Of a stretch of DNA of 64,000 bases, positions 58,912-64,000 are shown one piece after another; within the stretch, counting starts at the first letter, position 1; each line of letters begins with the position of its first letter. The stretch covers positions 17,321,775 through 17,385,774 of the forward strand of contig OZ005689.1 in NCBI GenBank assembly GCA_963930775.1, read 5' to 3'. The stretch comes from Cliona cf. orientalis. Its lineage: Eukaryota; Porifera; Demospongiae; Clionaida; Clionaidae. A model generated the notes under the pieces. It saw nothing but the letters and a program-made list of their open reading frames with translations. It was not told where the DNA came from and did not search any database. Both the position numbers and the translations under genes were made by a program.

Positions 58912-60042
58912 ATGGAGTACAATTATAATAACACCTACAACTACCATTACGCCTCTCATCCGCAGTTGGCGTCATCGAGTCAGCGTGGACCAAGCCTCCC
59001 CCAGTCTTCGGCTACGGTACAGCCACCCTACCCCTGTGATCTCAGCTTAAATAGGCGTGACTCATCATGGTCCTATAATATGTTGTCTCAGGTATGTATG
59101 TTAAGTCTTTTCTTGTACTATTTTAATACAGAATCACCCTGGTGAGCAAGAAATAGGGAGTGAGGTTACCATTACGATTGGCGACAGTGGTTCAGATACA
59201 ATTTCGAGTGATGAAGAAGACCATGACCGTAATGATGCACAACCAGATGAACTTGAAGACGAGTCCGAAACTGTAGATAGTGAGGAAGACAGCCAACAAG
59301 CTCCAGAGCTGACGTACACAATTAAACTCATTAATCCCAAATGTAAGAAAGATTTTTGTTCCGTTGAGCTAGGTAAAGGAAGGATATACAAGTCTCTAGT
59401 CTCCTTTCAAGGATTTATTTCTAAAAAATTATCAAATTTAAACTACCTGATTTGAAGAAAGTGGAGATGGGATATTTAGAACCTGGCCATGGGATGAAAG
59501 GCAGAAAAATCTGGATTCATACTGACGATGATGTAAAGATGATGTATGAAAAGTATGGCAAAAAGAAGACAATACTGCTGTGGTGCTACACTGAAGCTTC
59601 TGTGTGCAAGAAAGGAGCCGTGGCTGGTAGATCCATCGAAACTGGAAAAGGAGGCACAAAGTATGGACAACATTTGGATAAACGATCCGAAGTTGATACC
59701 ATTTACGACCAGCTCCAACAGAAGCACACCGGTTATTCTCCCCGAAGGTTAAGGGCACGGGCTAACATGGTGCATCTCAAGTCTTGGACATCACTGGACA
59801 AGCCCCCAGATAAACCATTTTTTACCCATGGGCGTAAGCGTCGTGAAAGTGAAGGAGAGTCTTCCACACCAAAGAAATCTGTTCCTACATCAGTTATCTC
59901 ACCTGGAAAGAAGGTTAGGGTGCAAAGCGAGTTGATAGACCAGCTGGACAAATTTCATAAGCTCAAAGAGTCTGGTGTTATCTCCTTAACAGAATATGAT
60001 GAACTGAGGAGCACTATTCTTGCTGACATTAAAGATTTGTGA
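58912..60042 (+). pseudogene. Accessory gene of the IS630-class element, 1-nt frameshift
   Basis: Exon 1 58912-59091 (MEYNYNNTYNYHYASHPQLA..., Tyr/Asn/Ser-rich) is spliced in phase 0 to 59132-60042. The order is: an acidic Ser/Glu/Asp stretch (ISSDEEDHDRNDAQPDELED), a compact folded-looking region (TYTIKLINPKC, then EMGYLEPGHGMKGRKIWIHT...LLWCYTEAS), a basic linker (HGRKRRESEG, TPKKS), and a C-terminal helix pair (LDKFHKLKESGVISLTEYDE...) that resembles the SHOCT motif. The frame changes at the A6 run 59423-59428 (one A short of continuity). Role unknown; it may be a DNA- or transposase-binding partner. Confidence 0.65.
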
Positions 60043-60130
60043 ATACAAAGGTGACAAACAATAATACATTCATGTAACTAACTTTAGAATAATAATAATA
60101 ATGATAATCAAATTTGTGTACATTTTTTGG

Positions 60131-61095
60131 CTAATAATATCCTGCATGTTTGATCCATGCTGCACATTTATCTTTTGTAACACTGTCAAAACTTGCTTCC
60201 AGTAAGGGTAAAGGGTCATCCATAGCTTGTAACACCTGATCATGGTCTTTGAGATAGTACTTGATAGAGCTAAACATCTCTTCAATAGGATTCATATCCG
60301 GGCTATAAGGTGGTAGGAAGAGCACAAGAATACCCATTAGTCTCAGTGTCTCCAAGACTGGCTGCACATGGTGAATGGAACAATTGTCCATCACCAGTAT
60401 TGATTGTGGGTTTTCACCATCATATGGTAACATTTCTGGTACCAGCGAAATGTTTCACCGTTTACACTTCCTTGAACAAGGTCGTAGGCCACCAAGCCGT
60501 TGGTTGACATAGCTGCAATTGCAGAGATCCTTCTTCCGCGATGGAGTATCCGATGGCAAATGGGAGATTCACCACTGAGGGCATATCCAAACTTCCTCAT
60601 GCAATTTTTGCGATCACTTCCAGTTTCATCTACCCATACAAACTGGTGCACATCATAAAACAGAACCTCTGCAAAGAATTTACCTCTGCACTCAACAGAG
60701 CGCTGTAATGCTACATGATGAAGCTTCTTACGGGTAAATCCATTTCGATGAATAATCCGACATATAGTAGCTGGAGACACTTCAATACCAGTAAGCATCA
60801 TTATTTTCTGACACACATCGCTCAAGTACATGGAAGGATCCTCTAACAGCAATCCTACAACAGTGAGTTCATCATGCTCACTCAGTGCCCTTGTGCTTTC
60901 TCTGCTGGATACCTTTGCTGGAGCTACTTCGCCGGTTAATTGAAAGCGTTTGAAGTGGTTATGAACAGTGCCAAGGGAAAGGCAAAGATTGTCAGCAATT
61001 TTACGAAACGAGAGTTCCATACCAATTCTTTGCCACACAACACGCCATCTTAAATCACTGGAATAGGGAGCTTTCCGACCTGGTTCAGCAGACAT
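60131..61095 (-). pseudogene. IS630/Tc1-class DDE transposase, 1-nt frameshift
   Basis: N-terminal HTH (RWRVVWQRIGMELSFRKIAD, LSLGTVHNHFKRF), a second helical DNA-binding region (VSPATICRIIHRNGFTRKKL), then the catalytic domain: first Asp in FVWVDETGSDRKN, second in VMDNCSIHH, third acidic in YSPDMNPIEEMFSSIKYYL. Length is normal for the family (about 320 residues). The frame switches near 60455, between VNGETFRW and PEMLPYDGEN, by one missing base, so this copy is probably inactive or mis-assembled. In the family it excises and inserts the element at TA. Confidence 0.85.
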
Positions 61096-61199
61096 ATCAA
61101 ACTTCCCGTGCGCGCACTACTATGATGTTTGAATCTAAGAATTTCCCGCGCGCGCAGATTTGAATTATGAATAATTCGGGGCGAGCCTGAGCGAGCCCC

Positions 61200-61360
61200 G
61201 AATACATATACACGAGGTACAGGAAGCGGTTTTATAATATTGTGGGGTGATCATCTTAGTGAGGAGAGAGTTAAATTTTGAACGCGTAAGGTAATGGTCG
61301 TCATGCGCATGCGCATACGTCCGCACTGTACCATCGATCTGAGGGACGACTCGAGTGTAG
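61200..61360. promoter_or_regulatory. Transposase upstream region with NRF1-like palindrome
   Basis: CATGCGCATGCGCATACG lies about 200 bp above the transposase ATG, inside the element. Confidence 0.35.
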
Positions 61361-61803
61361 GCAAGGCATAAAACTGGAAAGGTGAGTGCTGTACCACTCT
61401 GGCGAGGCTCAGGTCCACGATTAACATGGAGGCTTATCCCCTCAGGGTCTGGCTACAGGTACTTGGACTCATGGTCATGGCATGTGGACTATCAACATTA
61501 TTGGACTAGCTATAGCTATTATACTAGCAATCTGTGATACTTTCACTGCATGTTGTGGTAGCTTCTCAGTCCTAGCTATTGGGGTACCAACCCCATGTGC
61601 GCACGCATACCTGGTGTGTGCTTTCAAAGAAATCTTGTGACATTGGCGAAGGCTCGCCCCGCACAGATGATTTTCATCACCACTAGTTTATTATTACAAC
61701 GGAACTCACGCGTGCGCACGCAACGCAATACGCAATACGCAATACGCAATGTTCAAACGCAATTGAAATCAACATCGCATGCTGTGACGTTCCGCGTACG
61801 GTA

Positions 61804-62173
61804 ACGCCCACCTAAATTGCAATGAACGCGCTCTGAGGTGGCACCTAGGAGAATGAGGTCAAGTTTGTTGGCGTGGTAGACGTGTTCCGTTGCTCATAGC
61901 GGTGAAAGGAGGAGAGAACGAAGCCTATGGAAAGGCTTGGAAGCAACATTGGGCAAGAAGAACGGTACCGATGGTCGTCAACTGAAGCGATCCTCTAGTT
62001 TGTAATGAGAAAAGCCAATGGAAGGTAAGCTAGTTTGATCATAAATCGAGAATGCATGGCATGAATTCTTGTTGTGATGTAGCTAGCTAGACTAGTAATA
62101 ACGTGGCTAAGTAGCTATGATAGTTCCTTTGAGTGTGATAGGCCTCAAACCCTGGTAGAGGGAGAGCTTGGTG
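61804..62173. other. Intergenic, no gene recognised
   Basis: A short ATG-led reading (61928 onward, 23 codons) precedes a GTAAGC donor-like site; it is too short to call. Confidence 0.4.
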
Positions 62174-62422
62174 TAGCCTCGTACCCAGGCCCTTCAAAAG
62201 GAGGAGGAGAAAGGGCCTGGTACACATTGCATGTGCATGCGCCAAGGGACCCTAGAAAAATGTGGGTTAATCGGATACTATTGTATACTGTACGTCATGC
62301 AGAACCCGCAAATGATCACTATGGTAACGCAACCGGTCACTATAGAGACCCCAGCGCATGCGCGTGCAGTATGTACCAGGCACTTTCTCCTCATTCTCTT
62401 GAAGGGTCTGGGAACGAGGCTA
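62174..62422. mobile_element. 249-bp TIR element, near-perfect 9-bp TSD
   Basis: Ends TAGCCTCGTACCCAGGCCC and its inverted copy, inverted for about 45 bp. Flanks AGCTTGGTG / GGCTTGGTG match at 8 of 9. Third member of the TAG-Y-CTCG group. Confidence 0.75.
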
Positions 62423-63522
62423 GGCTTGGTGCTGCAGGTAGCACAATGGTACTACAGCAGTGGCGTGCCATCACTTTATCTCCTGGTGTTCTATCACTGC
62501 ATACACAATAGTCAGTCCATTTCCGCCCCTCCTCCATAGCAACCCTTCTATAGCAATTCCAAGACGGTGACCTCGGTTTGCTATTGATATCAGAGCCTGA
62601 TGGGATTTTTCATTGATCGCTGCCCTTGCAATGCTGACGTCTTATAAGTGATATAAAAAGTTGGTGCGACCTGGAGCATCTTCCTCCACCACTTCACATG
62701 CACTCGTGTATAACAATCTATAGCTGCCAAACTGATCCAGTTTATTGACAAACAACATCATCACCCAGGGGTATTCCATTGATTCTATTGGCTACAACTT
62801 CATCTGGCTGGATCTATTGTAAGTGGACATGTGAGTGGTGTATATGTACATGTATGTGGTGTGTATATATGGTAGAATAATATTAATGTGCATGTAACAT
62901 GTAAGCTAATTTTTATGAAAAGGCATCACTTGTGTACATGTATGTACTTCCCCTACACATATATAGTATACGTACATGTACATGTATATTCTTCTGCTTC
63001 ACAATCTTTGCTTATCCAGGTGACCATGAGGATGTCACAGCGCTTTCATCAGACCAATAGGCATGGACACTCCCAACTAGCTGCCTCTTCACTGCTGTAG
63101 GAACTCCCTTTCGATTTATGTCTGTAACTGTCATTCCTACTACTTTCTGAAGCTGGTAAGTATGGGACTAGTATAATACACACCTGTCCACTTAAAGATC
63201 GTGCATGTAGCTTTTATTGTGGAATTCTTTCACAAGTGCGAGGACTACACGAGGGGTCTGACCAAGATCTTTTCATGTATCACACACATTGTCATAATAT
63301 GCACACACATTGTAGGTACCCAGATGTACGTATACTCTCAGAGAACAATATGTGCCTTGTTATCCCAACAATGGGCTTTCCCTTCACATGTCAGCAAAAG
63401 GAAACATGGCTCGTAAACAATGTACAATTAAAGCTGATACATCTATATGGCTGTGTTACCATTAGGGTAGTGTAAGTACCTGACATTTGAACATGTAATT
63501 TATTTAAGTGCAGCTTGTTACA
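62423..63522. other. Intergenic with possible short transcription unit
   Basis: TATAAAAAG at 62653-62661 is followed by sequence with a donor-like GTAAGT (about 62819) and an acceptor-like TTATCCAG (about 63020). The reading after it (MRMSQRFHQTNRHGHSQLAA...) is under 30 codons. It could be a non-coding RNA; evidence is weak. Confidence 0.25.
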
Positions 63523-64000
63523 ATTCTTTTATCTTAGTGTGTGGTTAGCTTGTAGAAAAAAAAAAGATTTCTGCAATAAATAATGTTTGGGGGAATTGGG
63601 AGCACTTGGGGAGATAATTTTTATACGGGCACGCAGAATGGATCGAAATGCAAGATTTGATGACAGATTTTTTGTATTCACACCTTAGAATTAAAGTTAT
63701 GGCCCTTTGAAGTTTCCCCATGTTTGTATAGGGCCAGGGAAGCCATGCGTTTGCAATGTTTTCCGCCCACGCGCTACGTGAAAAACTGGGAATACCCGTG
63801 GTGTGCGTTATTTAGAAAATTTCTCAAAATTGCAGTAAAGCTTGTTTGCTTGCTTTGTATGGCTCTACTGTGCATCCTAGGTGTATTATGTGGTTTTCTG
63901 GACATTTTTTTTCTGCTTAGTGTTCTGGTTGCCTTGAAAAAAAATTATACACTAAGTAGTTACAACCTAAGATAAAAGAATATGTGAGCGTGTAGTGTAA
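63523..64000. mobile_element. TTCTTTTATCTTAG-family repeat, copy 2
   Basis: Left end ATTCTTTTATCTTAGTGTGT, right end ACAACCTAAGATAAAAGAAT reaching the window edge. The interior matches 57420-57700. Confidence 0.7.

Larger units (their letters stand above)
58679..61803. mobile_element. 3.1-kb IS630/Tc1-class element with two convergent genes
   Basis: The ends are inverted over about 85-110 bp: TACGTACG... and TTGATTTCAATTGCGTTTGA then ACATTGCGTATTGCGT at about 58680-58765, with the inverted copy at about 61690-61803. The right end carries extra CGCAATA copies. TA borders both ends, as expected for this class. Inside are an accessory gene on the plus strand and the transposase on the minus strand. 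Confidence 0.75.

Overview
The window is animal DNA with a demosponge-like character. The genes are split by very short GT-AG introns of about 50-250 bp. The DNA is AT-rich, with GC-rich spikes that fall in mobile elements and promoters. Protein types that are common in sponges recur: calcium-binding EGF exon arrays, kelch proteins with coiled-coil exons, Ig/FN3 receptors with tyrosine-studded tails, and a Cys-rich multi-pass membrane protein. The sponge assignment is an inference from architecture; no database was searched.

Layout. 1027-2802 (+): a polytopic membrane protein split by one in-frame TAG. 4950-9300: a nest of small inverted-repeat elements. 9533-11120 (+): a vanin/biotinidase-type amidohydrolase whose last part lies in another frame. 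12823-15650 (-): a kelch gene with a duplicated coiled-coil exon, running into a 200-N assembly gap. 16930-30542 (-): a very large receptor gene encoding a signal peptide, an EMI domain, 54 EGF-like domains, one transmembrane helix and a short tail. Most EGF exons fall into a four-exon cassette repeated about twelve times. 31163-40433: repeats (fold-back elements, a TTGCC/GGCAA minisatellite, TTAA-flanked MITEs, tRNA-like promoters, a decayed coding remnant). 41756-46917 (-): an Ig/FN3 single-pass receptor with an ITAM-like tail and one apparent frameshift.

47100-52366: a 5.3-kb Mutator-like (MULE) transposon with matching 30-bp terminal inverted repeats. Its spliced gene joins a MULE DDE transposase, a SWIM zinc finger, a CXXC-type CpG-binding zinc finger and an OTU cysteine protease. 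This copy is dead: it has two 1-nt frameshifts and a small element inserted in the OTU exon. I regard this combination as the most notable find. 52594-58500: more small elements, including a 998-bp TTAA element for which the window also holds a related unoccupied site. 58679-61803: a second autonomous-type element of the IS630/Tc1 class with two convergent genes, a DDE transposase and an unrecognised acidic protein ending in a SHOCT-like motif. 61804-64000: small repeats and no convincing gene.

How it fits together. The host genes are mostly cell-surface or secreted proteins. Between them lie DNA transposons and their short non-autonomous relatives. Three short elements have 9-bp target duplications, the length expected of MULE-class transposition. 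Several coding units carry single-base breaks. These may be real decay, or uncorrected assembly errors, several of which sit in homopolymers; reads or transcripts would separate the two.
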